This document shows positions 48,958 through 57,724 of a stretch of DNA of 64,000 bases, one piece after another. The notes beneath the pieces are model-generated. The model was given only the letters and a program-made list of their open reading frames with translations. It was not told where the DNA came from and searched no databases. Each line of letters starts with the position of its first letter. Position 1 is the stretch's first letter. The translations under genes and the position numbers were made by a program. Origin of the DNA: Nesterenkonia sp. Act20 (GTDB lineage: Bacteria > Actinomycetota > Actinomycetes > Actinomycetales > Micrococcaceae). Where the stretch lies: the NCBI RefSeq assembly GCF_019173455.1, contig NZ_JADPQH010000001.1, positions 1 through 64,000 of the forward strand, written 5' to 3'.

Positions 48958-50748
48958 ATGACCTTCACCCACGCCGACACCTTCACCACCCGACCCACCC
49001 TTGAGGGTCACTTCGGGATGAGTGCCTCCACACACTGGCTCGCCTCGGCGTCGGCTCAAGCAGTCTTGGAGCGTGGAGGTAATGCCTTCGACGCCGCCGT
49101 GGCCGCAGGCTTCGTCCTGCACGTGGTGGAGCCTCACCTCAACGGCCCGGGCGGAGACATGGTGGGCATCTTCACCACAGCCGAGGATCCCGCTGCGCCC
49201 CAGGTGCTGATGGGCCAGGGCCCGGCACCCGAAGGGGCCACCATTCGGCACTTCCAAGATCTCGGACTGGACAGTGTCCCCGGAGCTGGGGCCCTCGCCG
49301 CGGCGATACCGGCCGCCGTCGACGCCTGGTTGGTGCTCCTGCGCGATCACGGCACCTGGGAGCTGGGCGACGTGCTGGAGTTCGCGATCGGATACGCCGA
49401 GGACGGTCATGCGATCCTCCCCGGGGCAGTCAGGGCGATCCGCGCCGTCGCTGACCTCTTGGAGGAGCACTGGCCCTCCTCTGCGGAGCTCTGGATGCCG
49501 GGCGGGCGAGTGCCCGAACCGGGTCAGATCATGAGGAACCCGGAATACGCCGGCGTCCTGCGCGAGCTCCTCACCGCGGGTGACAACGCTCAGGATCGGG
49601 TGCAGCGGATCGAGGCGGCCCGGACAGAGTGGAAGAAGGGGCGAGTGGCGCAGGCCGCAGAGGCCTTCGTGCAGAATCCGCACCGACATTCCGACGGCGG
49701 CGACTATGCGGGAGTGATCACTGCTCAGGATTTCGCGTCCCACGAGGCAGGGTACGAAGATCCGGTCTCCATCGAATTCCGTGGCCACACGATTGCCAAG
49801 TCTGGCCCGTGGGGTCAGGGTCCCGCGTTGCTGCAGACGCTCAAGATTCTTGAGGGGTACCCGGACGAACAACTCGACCCCGGGACCGAGACCGGCGCCC
49901 ACCTGATTCTGGAGGCGCAGAAGCTGGCCCTGGCAGATCGGGACACCTATTACGGGGACACGGAGGTGAACCTGGAGCACCTGCTCTCTACGGAGTATGC
50001 GTCTCAGCGGCGGGCGCAGATCGGTGAACGTGCCTCTGCAGAGTTCCGTCCAGGCGACGTCCCCGGTGCGGACAAGGTCTTCCCGCCTTTGGTCGACGTG
50101 GGCTCGGCGGCTACCGGGCTCGGCGCGGGAGAGCCCACAGTGTCGAAGGCGGGGGAGACCAAGGGCGACACCTGTCATCTCGATGTGGTGGACCGTTGGG
50201 GGAACATCGTCTCTGCGACGCCTTCTGGAGGGTGGCTGCAGTCGTCTCCCACGATTCCCGGACTGGGCTTCTGTCTGGGCACCCGGCTGCAGATGACATG
50301 GCTCGATGAGCACTCGACCTCGCGGCTCGAACCCGGCCGGCGTCCGCGCACCACGCTGACACCCACGCTCGTGTTCAAGGCCGGGGAGCCCATCATGGCT
50401 CTGGGCACCCCTGGCGGGGATCAGCAGGATCAGTGGCAGCTCCCGATGCTGCTGCGCATGCTCATCGGCGGACATGCCGCGCAGCAGGCCATCGATGCCC
50501 CCACTCTGCATACGACGTCGATGCCCGGGTCCTTCTGGCCGCGCGCCTGGGAGCCGGGCGGGGCGGTCGTGGAAGACCGTCTCGGTGACGCGGTCATCGC
50601 CGGACTGCGCGCCCGCGGTCACCGCGTGACTCAGGCGGGGGACTGGGCGCTGGGGCGGCTGTCCTGCGTGACCCGGGATCCGCAGACTGGACGACTCGGC
50701 GCGGCTGCGAATGCTCGCGGTGCGCAGGGCTACGCCGCAGGCCGATGA
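48958..50748 (+). CDS. ggt: gamma-glutamyltransferase family protein
   Basis: 596 aa. Ntn-hydrolase that self-cleaves before a Thr; here KGDTCHLDVVDRWGN supplies the expected Thr (near residue 402) and GNAFDAAVAAGFVLHVVEPHLNGPGGD is the N-terminal family block. C-terminal GLGFCLGTRLQMTW and PTLVFKAGEPIMALGTPGGDQQDQWQ bind glutamate in the family. No signal peptide is visible, so it is probably cytoplasmic, unlike the periplasmic E. coli enzyme. AGGAG lies 4 bases before the ATG, a short spacing. Confidence 0.9.
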   Translation: MTFTHADTFTTRPTLEGHFGMSASTHWLASASAQAVLERGGNAFDAAVAAGFVLHVVEPHLNGPGGDMVGIFTTAEDPAAPQVLMGQGPAPEGATIRHFQDLGLDSVPGAGALAAAIPAAVDAWLVLLRDHGTWELGDVLEFAIGYAEDGHAILPGAVRAIRAVADLLEEHWPSSAELWMPGGRVPEPGQIMRNPEYAGVLRELLTAGDNAQDRVQRIEAARTEWKKGRVAQAAEAFVQNPHRHSDGGDYAGVITAQDFASHEAGYEDPVSIEFRGHTIAKSGPWGQGPALLQTLKILEGYPDEQLDPGTETGAHLILEAQKLALADRDTYYGDTEVNLEHLLSTEYASQRRAQIGERASAEFRPGDVPGADKVFPPLVDVGSAATGLGAGEPTVSKAGETKGDTCHLDVVDRWGNIVSATPSGGWLQSSPTIPGLGFCLGTRLQMTWLDEHSTSRLEPGRRPRTTLTPTLVFKAGEPIMALGTPGGDQQDQWQLPMLLRMLIGGHAAQQAIDAPTLHTTSMPGSFWPRAWEPGGAVVEDRLGDAVIAGLRARGHRVTQAGDWALGRLSCVTRDPQTGRLGAAANARGAQGYAAGR

Positions 50749-50809
50749 ACACGGCGGAAGTCCAGCAGGTGCGGTCCCGGTCCGGGACGCGGTTTGAGAG
50801 GATGAGCAC

Positions 50810-51136
50810 ATGACAGTCATCAAGATCAACGCGATCACCGTCCCTGAGAACTCCGGCGACGAGCTGGGCAAGCGGTTCGCCGCGCGCCGCGACTCCATGG
50901 TGGGCACTTCCGGATTCGATGGCTTTGAACTGCTCCAGCCCACCGACGAGCGGACCACCTGGCTGGTCATCACGCGGTGGGCCAGTGAGGAGGACTTCGA
51001 GAACTGGCGGACCTCGCAGGACTTCCAGAAGTCCCACGGGTCCGCGGAGCGGGAGGCGCCCTCCGGTGAGCAGCCGAAGAAACCCGTGGGGATGTCCGCC
51101 GAGCTCTGGAGCTACACCGTCTCTGTGACCGGCTAG
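50810..51136 (+). CDS. MhuD/IsdG-like haem-degrading monooxygenase
   Basis: 108 aa ABM-fold protein. The start TVIKINAITVP, then ELGKRFAARRDSM, GFDGFELLQP and ITRWASEEDFENW, parallels M. tuberculosis MhuD closely. The functional residues are in place: Asn7, Trp66 and a His at 76 (MhuD Asn7, Trp66, His75). MhuD opens haem to mycobilin and frees iron. No haem-uptake genes lie next to it. GAGAGGAT sits 6 bases before ATG, usable either as a -10 (leaderless) or as a weak Shine-Dalgarno. Confidence 0.88.
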   Translation: MTVIKINAITVPENSGDELGKRFAARRDSMVGTSGFDGFELLQPTDERTTWLVITRWASEEDFENWRTSQDFQKSHGSAEREAPSGEQPKKPVGMSAELWSYTVSVTG

Positions 51137-51215
51137 GTGGAACCGTCACCGTGCTGGTAATCTAAATCGGTCAGTTGCTCGAGGAACCAGCTTCCTCGAA
51201 TTGCACAGCTGGCGG

Positions 51216-51288
51216 GCCTCCGTAGCTCAGGGGATAGAGCGTTGGTTTCCGGTACCAAAGGTCGTGGGTTCGATTCCCGCCGGGGGCA
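51216..51288 (+). tRNA. tRNA-Arg(CCG)
   Basis: 73 nt, no encoded CCA. Acceptor GCCTCCG/CGGGGGC, D-arm AGCTCAGGGGATAGAGC, anticodon stem TTGGT/ACCAA around TTCCGGT (anticodon CCG), T-arm GTGGGTTCGATTCCCGC. All arms pair. Confidence 0.95.
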
Positions 51289-51294
51289 CAGTAC

Positions 51295-51339
51295 AAAAAG
51301 GTCCGCATCCTTGTAGGTCAAGGGATGCGGACCTTTTTC
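51295..51339 (+). terminator. tRNA-Arg terminator
   Basis: Perfect 11-bp stem GGTCCGCATCC (51300-51310) with GGATGCGGACC (51323-51333) followed by TTTTT; preceded by AAAAA, so it can also work on the other strand. Confidence 0.92.
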
Positions 51340-51369
51340 GTGTGTCTTGAGGGACCAGGGACGAGATAA

Positions 51370-51398
51370 GCCCGCCTGGGGCAGTTCACCAGACGGGC
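51370..51398 (-). terminator. hairpin after the NAD(P)-dependent oxidoreductase gene
   Basis: GCCCGCCTGG (51370-51379) pairs with CCAGACGGGC (51389-51398), one mismatch. The rest of 51340-51518 shows nothing recognisable. Confidence 0.5.
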
Positions 51399-51518
51399 CG
51401 CGCTAGTCCACAGGGGGAGGACTAGGTGACCTACATTACACTCGCCGAGTGTCTGGGCGCATCCGTTGGGGGCAGAGTGACCCAGTCTTTTGGTATCACC
51501 GTCGACTGTTGATCGACC

Positions 51519-52163
51519 TCAGTAGGCCACTGCGAAGCGCTCGTTCCGGTGCTTGGGCTTCTCCACCTCGTCGATGAACGCGATGCCCAGGTCTGCTCCG
51601 GAGAGCTCGGAATTCCCGGCGTCGTCGTTGATCAGCACATCTCCACCGGTGCGGTAGGTTCCTTTGCGCTCGCCCGGGTTATACCCGCCGAAGCCAGCGG
51701 CTGGGCTGATGTAGAACCACTCCAGCGACTCATCGGCCGCGCGCAGATCCTCAAGGACCTCGATCATCTCGATGGACTCGGGCTTGAACTCGGAAGGGAA
51801 GGCGCTGGTATCGATCAGCCGTGGTCCGTCCTCGGAGACCTTCAGTGAGCCGGCGCCGCCGAGCACACCCACCCGCACGCCCTGCCGGGCTGCGAGGGGG
51901 ATCAGGACAGCGGCGACCTGAACCACCTTGCCGAGCATGTCGCCGCGCGGCGCCAGCGACAGAAGCACCACATCCGTCTTGGCGACCAGGTCTGTGAGCA
52001 GCTCGCGGCTCGTCGCATCGCCGGTCACGTAGTTCACGCCCTCAAGCGGGTTCTCCGGTGCGTGACGGGAGACAGCGACGACCTCGTGGCCGCGGGAGGC
52101 GGCTTCGGCCGCGATATGGGAACCTGCGTAGCCTGTACCGCCCAGAACCGTGATGTGTGACAT
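51519..52163 (-). CDS. NAD(P)-binding atypical SDR (NmrA-like) protein
   Basis: 214 aa from the ATG at 52163, which has GAAGGAGC upstream; the frame opens at 52244 without support. Rossmann motif ITVLGGTGYAGSHIAAEAASRGH and VNYVTGDATSRELL, followed by VLLSLAPRG and GVLGGAGSLKV, as in NAD(P)H-binding regulators and reductases of the YwnB/YesF type. The active-site Tyr-Lys pair of classical SDRs is lacking. Specific role unknown. Confidence 0.88.
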   Translation of the reverse strand: MSHITVLGGTGYAGSHIAAEAASRGHEVVAVSRHAPENPLEGVNYVTGDATSRELLTDLVAKTDVVLLSLAPRGDMLGKVVQVAAVLIPLAARQGVRVGVLGGAGSLKVSEDGPRLIDTSAFPSEFKPESIEMIEVLEDLRAADESLEWFYISPAAGFGGYNPGERKGTYRTGGDVLINDDAGNSELSGADLGIAFIDEVEKPKHRNERFAVAY

Positions 52164-52281
52164 GGGGTTGCTCCTTCGATCGGTCGTCAGTGGCGCAGGC
52201 ATGCTGCCCGCGCACCTGGTCACTGACAACACGAATCGGCGCACATCACTTCCCGGCTCTCATGGATTGCATTCAAGGACT

Positions 52282-52320
52282 GCACCCACGGGGTGCCTGC
52301 GGGAGGCGCCCCGTGAGTGC
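52282..52320. terminator. strong hairpin between two minus-strand genes
   Basis: GCACCCACGGGG (52282-52293) pairs with CCCCGTGAGTGC (52309-52320) with one mismatch. It follows the stop of the VOC gene on the minus strand by about 10 bases. Confidence 0.7.
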
Positions 52321-52329
52321 ACGTGTCCG

Positions 52330-52725
52330 TCACCCCAGGTAGAGCTGCCAGGCGTGGCCGTCAGGGTCCGCCACCAGCGCCTCGAATCCCCAAGGCTGAT
52401 GGGCTGGTGGGGTCAACAGCGTTCCGCCGGCCTGGACCATTCGCTCGGCCACCCCAGTGACAAGATCCGCATCGGCGAGAGCAATCCCGAGCAGGCACTC
52501 GCTGGTGCCCGAAGGCGCCGTCTCCCGGGCGCCGAGGACCCAGCCGAACCCTCCGGTAGGGATCAGACAGAGGTAGGTGTCCCCGGAGAGCCGGAACTGC
52601 AGCGGTTCGGGAACGCCGTCCTCCGCCAGCTCGCCGACGGGGTCCAATTCAAGGCCCTCGCGGTAGAACGCGAAGGAACGCCTCCGATCGGCGATGGGCA
52701 GTGTGATTGTGAAGGGTCGAGGCAT
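52330..52725 (-). CDS. VOC (glyoxalase/bleomycin-resistance) family protein
   Basis: 131 aa. Paired beta-alpha-beta-beta-beta modules: ITLPIADRRRSFAFYREGLELDPVG and GIALADADLVTGVAERMVQAGGTLL, with a C-terminal DPDGHAWQLYLG carrying a family Glu/Gln position. Metal ligands and substrate cannot be assigned. Probably cotranscribed downstream of the SRPBCC gene (45 bases). Confidence 0.88.
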   Translation of the reverse strand: MPRPFTITLPIADRRRSFAFYREGLELDPVGELAEDGVPEPLQFRLSGDTYLCLIPTGGFGWVLGARETAPSGTSECLLGIALADADLVTGVAERMVQAGGTLLTPPAHQPWGFEALVADPDGHAWQLYLG

Positions 52726-52770
52726 GGGTGACGCGTCCTTCCTCTCGAGGGTCAGCCAGGGCTGGATCGC

Positions 52771-53757
52771 TCAGGTTCGTGTCGAAGCGGTCAGCACCTC
52801 CTCCAGTCGCGCATAGCTGGTCTCCATACCGTCGGTCATCCCGGTGTTCAGGATCATGTCCCGGACTTCCGCGTTGGGATAGGTGATGACAAGGGTGAGC
52901 AAGGTGCCGCCGTCGATCGGTCGCAGCGTCTGTTCGTTGAGGTTCGGCTCCCCGGGGACACCCTCCATAGACTCCGTGGTGACTTCGCGGTGGGGCTCGT
53001 CCAGCTCCTTGAGTTCGCCATAGAGCGCGAAGCCATCCGAGCCGTCCTCTTCCTTCTCCCAGGCGAACCGGTAGGGGTCCCCGACCTGGAGCGCGACCTG
53101 GCAGTCAGACATCCGCCAACCGTCCGGGCCGAGCAACCACCTTCGCAGCAAGTCTGGATCGCGGTGGGCCTGCCGCACCTGTTCCGGCGTGCCTCGAATG
53201 ATGCGCGTGAACCGCACCTGAGTGTCGCTGAGCACTTGTGTCTCAACCCCCTTGCCGCTCGCGAAGAAGGACAGGTCCTCCAAGACGCCGTCGATCTGCC
53301 CCATGGCGGCGGCCATACCCTCTTCCATGCCCATCTCGATCAGCTGCTGATAGTCGGCTCCGGAGTTGAACCAGGTGGTGGTGGTGACCCGCGCGCCGTC
53401 GGACGTCTCCTCGAAGGTCAGCCGCATTCGCATATTGGGCATCTCCTGGCTCGGCGCCCACTGCTCGTCCGCGAAACCGTCCGTGACTTCGAAGGATCGT
53501 CCAGGATCCACCGCCAGGAACTCCCAATAGCCAGCTGAGCGCGATCCGTCCGGGCCGGTCATCCAATAGTGGGAGCGTCCGCCGGGGAACAGATCGTGGC
53601 GCGAGAACGTGGCGGGCCACTCGGGCGGCCCCCAGAACTTCTCGAGCTGCCTGGGGTCCGCATAGGCGTCCCAGAGCCGCTGGACCGTGACCGGAAAATC
53701 GGCGACCACGGTCATGGTCAGTGCATCGGTGTCCTTGGTGACTGAGGTGATGGGCAT
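52771..53757 (-). CDS. double SRPBCC (AHSA1-type) domain protein
   Basis: 328 aa, two tandem AHSA1-like domains. First: VTVQRLWDAYADPRQLEKFWGPPEWPATF with GGRSHYWMTGPDG and EMGMEEGMAAAMGQ. Second (from about 165): GTPEQVRQAHRDPDLLRRWLLGPDGWRM and NTGMTDGMETSYARLEEVL. Single-domain versions often pair with ArsR regulators, as here: the ArsR gene is 34 bases upstream. A hydrophobic ligand pocket is expected; the ligand is unknown. Confidence 0.9.
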   Translation of the reverse strand: MPITSVTKDTDALTMTVVADFPVTVQRLWDAYADPRQLEKFWGPPEWPATFSRHDLFPGGRSHYWMTGPDGSRSAGYWEFLAVDPGRSFEVTDGFADEQWAPSQEMPNMRMRLTFEETSDGARVTTTTWFNSGADYQQLIEMGMEEGMAAAMGQIDGVLEDLSFFASGKGVETQVLSDTQVRFTRIIRGTPEQVRQAHRDPDLLRRWLLGPDGWRMSDCQVALQVGDPYRFAWEKEEDGSDGFALYGELKELDEPHREVTTESMEGVPGEPNLNEQTLRPIDGGTLLTLVITYPNAEVRDMILNTGMTDGMETSYARLEEVLTASTRT

Positions 53758-53791
53758 GTCAGGCCTTCTTCGTCTCGGTGCTGCTCAATGC

Positions 53792-54157
53792 TTACCGGCG
53801 GGAATCGTCTGGGTCTTCCTCCAGGAGGGTGTCCAGGCGGGAGATGCGGCCCCGCCAGATGAGCTCGAAGTCATCCAACAGAGTCTGGGCCGCGCGCAGG
53901 GTGTCGGGGTTTCCGCGAACCAGCCGTTCACGCCCCTGTTGGCGCTTGATGACCAGGTCTGCGGCTTCAAGGACGCTGACGTGCTTCTGCACGGCGGCGA
54001 AGGACATCTCGTAGAGCGCGGCCAGGGCGGAGATCGTGGCCTCTTCGCCCAGTGTGCGTCTCACGATGTCCCTGCGGGTGGCGTCAGCCAGCGCCCGGAA
54101 GATCCGGTCCACCTCGGCGTCACCGAAGGTCTGAGACTCTCCACGATGCATAACCAT
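53792..54157 (-). CDS. ArsR-family winged-helix regulator of the SRPBCC gene
   Basis: 121 aa from the ATG at 54157. RIFRALADATRRDIVRRTL, then ISALAALYEMSFAAVQKHVSVLEAADLVIK, is the ArsR winged helix with recognition helix SFAAVQKHVSVL; no metal-binding cysteines, as in the ligand-responsive SRPBCC-linked subgroup. The start is set by the promoter TTGACC-N17-TAATGT, whose start point falls 1-2 bases before this ATG; an ATG at 54169 lies inside the -10 box and so cannot be used from this promoter. Confidence 0.9.
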   Translation of the reverse strand: MVMHRGESQTFGDAEVDRIFRALADATRRDIVRRTLGEEATISALAALYEMSFAAVQKHVSVLEAADLVIKRQQGRERLVRGNPDTLRAAQTLLDDFELIWRGRISRLDTLLEEDPDDSRR

Positions 54158-54194
54158 TTGGTTGTACATTAAACCTGCGCCTATACCGGGTCAA
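54152..54194 (-). promoter_or_regulatory. arsR promoter with operator over the start point
   Basis: On the minus strand: -35 TTGACC (54189-54194), 17-base spacer, -10 TAATGT (54166-54171). The palindrome AACCA-AA-TGGTT (54152-54163) covers the start point and first codons. This fits autorepression. The -35 overlaps the last codon of the upstream lysR gene. Confidence 0.75.
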
Positions 54195-55111
54195 GAGTTT
54201 TGGAGTGACTGATTCTGCGAATCTTGAGATTCTCGGCGCAGGATCTCCAGGGCGGTGGCGACCAGTGGATCAGCCGCGCGATCCTGCCTCACATGCGCCA
54301 CGATTCGGCGCGTCACCGTCGGGTTGCGCAGCGGGCGCAGCACGGTGCCCGAGGGAAGGTCGCGCAGCGCCAGATGGGGCAGGACCGTGATCCCCAGTCC
54401 GGCTGCCACCAGCGCGAGCGCGGCAGTGTGGTCATCGAGCCGAGCGGCGAACTGGGGCACGAAGCCAGCCGCCTGGCACGCGGTTCGGATCATGCGCCCG
54501 TTGGGGCTGTCTTTGATGTCGTGATCGACCCACATCTGGTCCGCGAGCTGGTGCACCTCCACTATCTCGGTCGCGCAGAGGGGATGACCGGCAGGCAGGA
54601 CGACGGCGAAGTCCTCGTCCCGGAGGCGGTGGCGCAGGTAGCCCTTGAAATGCTCTTCCGGTTCCAGCGGGGATTCATTGCGGAGGTCGATGTCCACTGC
54701 GTTGCTGGTCTTCTCGGTGTAGGGCTCGTTCAAGCTGATCTGCACCGTCAGCTCCGGCTCGCTGGATCGAAGCGTGGCCACCACGCGCGGAAGCCACTCC
54801 TTGGCCGCCGAGGTGAAGCTGGCGATCACAAGGTGCCGGGAGTGTCCATGACGCAGGTTCTGCACGAGGCGATCCAGCTCATCGAGCCCCTGGAGAACGC
54901 CGGTGCTGCCCTCCGCCAGGGACAGTCCCGCCTGGGTCGGGCGCAGTCCCCGCCCGGTGCGTTCAAACAGGGTCAGTCCCGTCTCCTGGCTCAGCGTATT
55001 CATGTGCTGGCTCACCGTGGCGGGGGAGTAGTGCAGGCTGCGCGCAGCGCCCTGGATGGAGCCGGTGGCGATGACTGATTGAAGCACGCGGAGTCGGTGC
55101 GGATTCAACAT
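54191..55111 (-). CDS. LysR-family regulator, divergent from lysE
   Basis: 306 aa. N-terminal helix-turn-helix LRVLQSVIATGSIQGAARSLHYSPATVSQHMNTLSQE (in part) and FERTGRGLRPTQAG, then a two-lobed effector domain. Divergent from a LysE-type exporter with 90 bp between the starts, the classic LysG/ArgP-LysE arrangement, so it probably activates lysE in response to an amino acid. Effector unknown. Confidence 0.9.
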   Translation of the reverse strand: MLNPHRLRVLQSVIATGSIQGAARSLHYSPATVSQHMNTLSQETGLTLFERTGRGLRPTQAGLSLAEGSTGVLQGLDELDRLVQNLRHGHSRHLVIASFTSAAKEWLPRVVATLRSSEPELTVQISLNEPYTEKTSNAVDIDLRNESPLEPEEHFKGYLRHRLRDEDFAVVLPAGHPLCATEIVEVHQLADQMWVDHDIKDSPNGRMIRTACQAAGFVPQFAARLDDHTAALALVAAGLGITVLPHLALRDLPSGTVLRPLRNPTVTRRIVAHVRQDRAADPLVATALEILRRESQDSQNQSLQNS

Positions 55112-55201
55112 GTGCTCAGTATGCCGCGGATTCGGCAGTGACGAACAGTCATTAGCCTTTATCTGCTTGTCCTGACTAGTGGTGTCGACCAGGATGGGTG
55201 C

Positions 55202-55933
55202 ATGACGCTCTCCAGCTACCTCGCTCTGCTTGCCGTGTCTGCGGTCCTGGCGGTCACCCCGGGGCAGGACACGATGCTCGCTCTGCGCAACGCGCTGGTC
55301 TCTCGCCGAGCAGGGCTGGGCGCGGCGACGGGATCCTCCGTGGCCGCCCTGGTGTGGGCGGCGCTCGCGGCCACGGGGCTGGCGGCGCTGTTCCAGGCGT
55401 CACCGGTCGCCTATGAACTCCTCAGCCTCATCGGCGGGCTCTACGTGATCTTTCTGGGAGTGCGAGCCATGCGCAGCGCCCGGGTTCTGCTGAAATCCCG
55501 CGTGCGCACCGCGGCCGGTGTTCCCGCGCTGGTGGGCGGACCCTATGATCCGCAGGCGCCGGAGGCCGCCCCGCGCGACGCCGTCGCCGCACAGCCGCGA
55601 TCCCGTCGCAGCGTGACGACGTTCCGCGGCACATTCCTCATCGGACTGGCCAGCTGTATGACCAACCCCAAGGTGGGTCTGTTCTTCCTGGCCCTGTTCC
55701 CACAGTTCACCCCGGTCGGGGCTTCCCCGGCCTTCGCCATCGGCGTGCTGGGCGGGACTGTGGCGATGAGCATGCTGATCTTCCTGGTCGGCGTCGTGCT
55801 GCTGGTCGATGCAGCGAACACCTGGCTCTCCAATCCGGTGGTCACCGGGCGCATCGAGATGGGCAGCGGCGTGATCCTGGCGGGACTGGGCGTCTACCTC
55901 AGTGTCACCGGGGTGCTCGGACTCCTCGCCTGA
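55202..55933 (+). CDS. LysE/RhtB-family amino-acid exporter
   Basis: 243 aa. Starts YLALLAVSAVLAVTPGQDTM, the family hallmark with the TPGP/Q-D-x-M motif, then VAALVWAALAATGLAAL and GGLYVIFLGVRAMRSA. The loop at about 95-140 is longer than usual and Pro/Ala/Arg-rich. Second half FLIGLASCMTNPKVGLFFLALFPQF carries the NPK motif. Six helices expected. TTGTCC-N16-CAGGAT precedes the ATG by 6 bases, so probably leaderless. Controlled by the divergent lysR. Confidence 0.9.
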   Translation: MTLSSYLALLAVSAVLAVTPGQDTMLALRNALVSRRAGLGAATGSSVAALVWAALAATGLAALFQASPVAYELLSLIGGLYVIFLGVRAMRSARVLLKSRVRTAAGVPALVGGPYDPQAPEAAPRDAVAAQPRSRRSVTTFRGTFLIGLASCMTNPKVGLFFLALFPQFTPVGASPAFAIGVLGGTVAMSMLIFLVGVVLLVDAANTWLSNPVVTGRIEMGSGVILAGLGVYLSVTGVLGLLA

Positions 55934-55938
55934 GATCA

Positions 55939-56009
55939 CATCCATTGGGCACAAATCGTCGTTCTGGGGGCGCCGTCGCGCGGTTATTCCGACGATTTTC
56001 GCCCAACAG
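55939..56009 (-). repeat. dispersed palindromic repeat, copy 2
   Basis: On the plus strand TTGGGCACAAATCGTCG (55945-55961) and CGACGATTTTCGCCCAA (55990-56006) pair at 15 of 17 positions around 28 bases. Read on the minus strand it opens CTGTTGGGC, has GTCGGAATA after the first arm, and ends GCCCAATGGATG, exactly the landmarks of the copy at 8826-8895. Lies between lysE and argS. Confidence 0.8.
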
Positions 56010-56050
56010 ATGATTCGGGGCGGGCGAATGAGGCTGATTCGCATACCCCG

Positions 56051-56056
56051 TAGACT
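56051..56056 (+). promoter_or_regulatory. -10 box of the argS operon (leaderless)
   Basis: TAGACT ends 6 bases before the argS GTG, with no Shine-Dalgarno between. Confidence 0.6.
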
Positions 56057-56062
56057 GTCCCG

Positions 56063-57718
56063 GTGACTCCTGAAGAACTCTCCGCCGTTGTCAAGAGCGT
56101 GCTCGCCGAAGCTGTCGAAGCCGGTGAGCTGAGCGTCGACCTCCCTGAGACCGTCGTCGTCGAGCGCCCCAAGAATCGTGAGCACGGAGACTGGTCGACC
56201 GCGATCTCCCTGCAGCTGGCGAAGAAGGCCGGCATGGCCCCGCGCCAGTTCGCCGAGATCCTCGCCGCACGCCTCGAGCAGGTCTCCGGCGTGGAGCGCA
56301 TCGAGATCGCCGGTCCCGGGTTCATCAACATCACCGTGGAGGCCGCTGCGGCTGGACTGCTCGCGCGCACCATCGTGGAGTCCGGGGACACCTTCGGGCA
56401 CAACGATGCCCTGGCCGGGCGCACGGTCAACATCGAGTTCGTCTCGGCGAACCCGACCGGGCCGCTGCACATCGGGCACACCCGATGGGCCGCCCTGGGC
56501 GATGCCATCGGCCGGCTGCTGCGCGCCTCGGGGGCCGAGGTCGCCAACGAGTACTACATCAACGACGCCGGCAACCAGATGAACGTCTTCGGCCACTCCG
56601 TGCTCTCGCGCATCCACGGCGAGGACGTGCCGGAGGGCGGCTACCCGGGCGCCTATGTGATCGAGCTGGCCGAGGAGATCCTCGCCGCCCGTCCGGACGT
56701 CAAGGACATGCCGCGCGAGGAAGCCCTGCCGATCGTGCGGGAACTGGGCTACCAGGCGCAGATGGGCCAGATCAAAGACACCCTGGAAGCCTTCGGGGTC
56801 CACTTCGATGTCTTCTTCTCTGAACAGTCTCTGCACGCCGACGGCAAGGTCGCCGCCGCCATCGAGACGCTGCGCGAGCAGGGTCATATCGAGGACCGCG
56901 ACGGTGCCGTTTGGCTGCGCACCTCGGACTTCGGCGATGACAAGGACCGCGTGCTCTTCAAGGCCGACGGCGAGCCCACCTACTTCGCCGCCGATGCCGC
57001 CTACTACCTCTCCAAGCGTGAGCGTGGATTCACCGAGAAGATCTACCTCCTCGGGGCGGATCACCACGGCTACGTCTCTCGGCTCAAAGCCATCGCGGCC
57101 TGCGCCGGAGACGACCCCGAGCGCAACATCGAGGTGCTGATCGGACAGCTCATGTCCATCCGTGGAGCCAAGCTCTCCAAGCGCGCCGGCAACATCATCG
57201 AGCTCAGCGACCTGATCAACTGGCTGGGCACCGACGCGCTGCGCTACACGCTCGCCCGCTTCCCGGCCGATTCGCCGATCGACGTGGACCCCGAGCTGCT
57301 GCAGTCGCGCACCAACGACAACCCGGTGTTCTACGTCCAGTACGCCCACGCCCGCTCGCGCAACGCTGCCCGCAACGCCGAGGCTGCCGGAGTGGACCGT
57401 GAATCCTTCGATGCCGGACTGCTGACCCACGAGACCGAGGAGGAGCTGCTCTCCCAGCTGGGCCGCTTCACCTCCGTGGTGGCCTCCGCCGCGGAGCTGC
57501 GCGAACCGCACCGGGTCGCCCGTTATCTCGAGTCGCTGGCAAGCGCCTATCACGGCTGGTACGCCGTCTGCCGGGTGGCGCCCAGCGTCAGCCCCGACGG
57601 CGTTCAGGATCCTGTCACCGACCTCAACCGCACCAGACTCTGGCTCAATGACGCCACGGCCCAGGTGCTGCGCAATGGACTGGCGCTGCTCGGCGTCACC
57701 GCGCCCGAAAGGATGTGA
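56063..57718 (+). CDS. argS: arginyl-tRNA synthetase
   Basis: 551 aa, class I. N-terminal additional domain (1-110), HIGH signature PTGPLHIGHTRW, the KMSKS-equivalent GAKLSKRAGN, and the C-terminal anticodon-binding helical bundle ending LALLGVTAPERM. GTG start placed by the leaderless -10 box. First gene of argS-lysA-hom-thrC-thrB, a conserved actinobacterial order. Confidence 0.97.
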   Translation: MTPEELSAVVKSVLAEAVEAGELSVDLPETVVVERPKNREHGDWSTAISLQLAKKAGMAPRQFAEILAARLEQVSGVERIEIAGPGFINITVEAAAAGLLARTIVESGDTFGHNDALAGRTVNIEFVSANPTGPLHIGHTRWAALGDAIGRLLRASGAEVANEYYINDAGNQMNVFGHSVLSRIHGEDVPEGGYPGAYVIELAEEILAARPDVKDMPREEALPIVRELGYQAQMGQIKDTLEAFGVHFDVFFSEQSLHADGKVAAAIETLREQGHIEDRDGAVWLRTSDFGDDKDRVLFKADGEPTYFAADAAYYLSKRERGFTEKIYLLGADHHGYVSRLKAIAACAGDDPERNIEVLIGQLMSIRGAKLSKRAGNIIELSDLINWLGTDALRYTLARFPADSPIDVDPELLQSRTNDNPVFYVQYAHARSRNAARNAEAAGVDRESFDAGLLTHETEEELLSQLGRFTSVVASAAELREPHRVARYLESLASAYHGWYAVCRVAPSVSPDGVQDPVTDLNRTRLWLNDATAQVLRNGLALLGVTAPERM

Positions 57719-57724
57719 GCCGCC

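Noticed and set aside
51133-51321. A 62-codon minus-strand frame with LCPRRESNPRPLVPETNALS
   Set aside because: It is the reverse translation of the tRNA-Arg gene, a well-known false protein.
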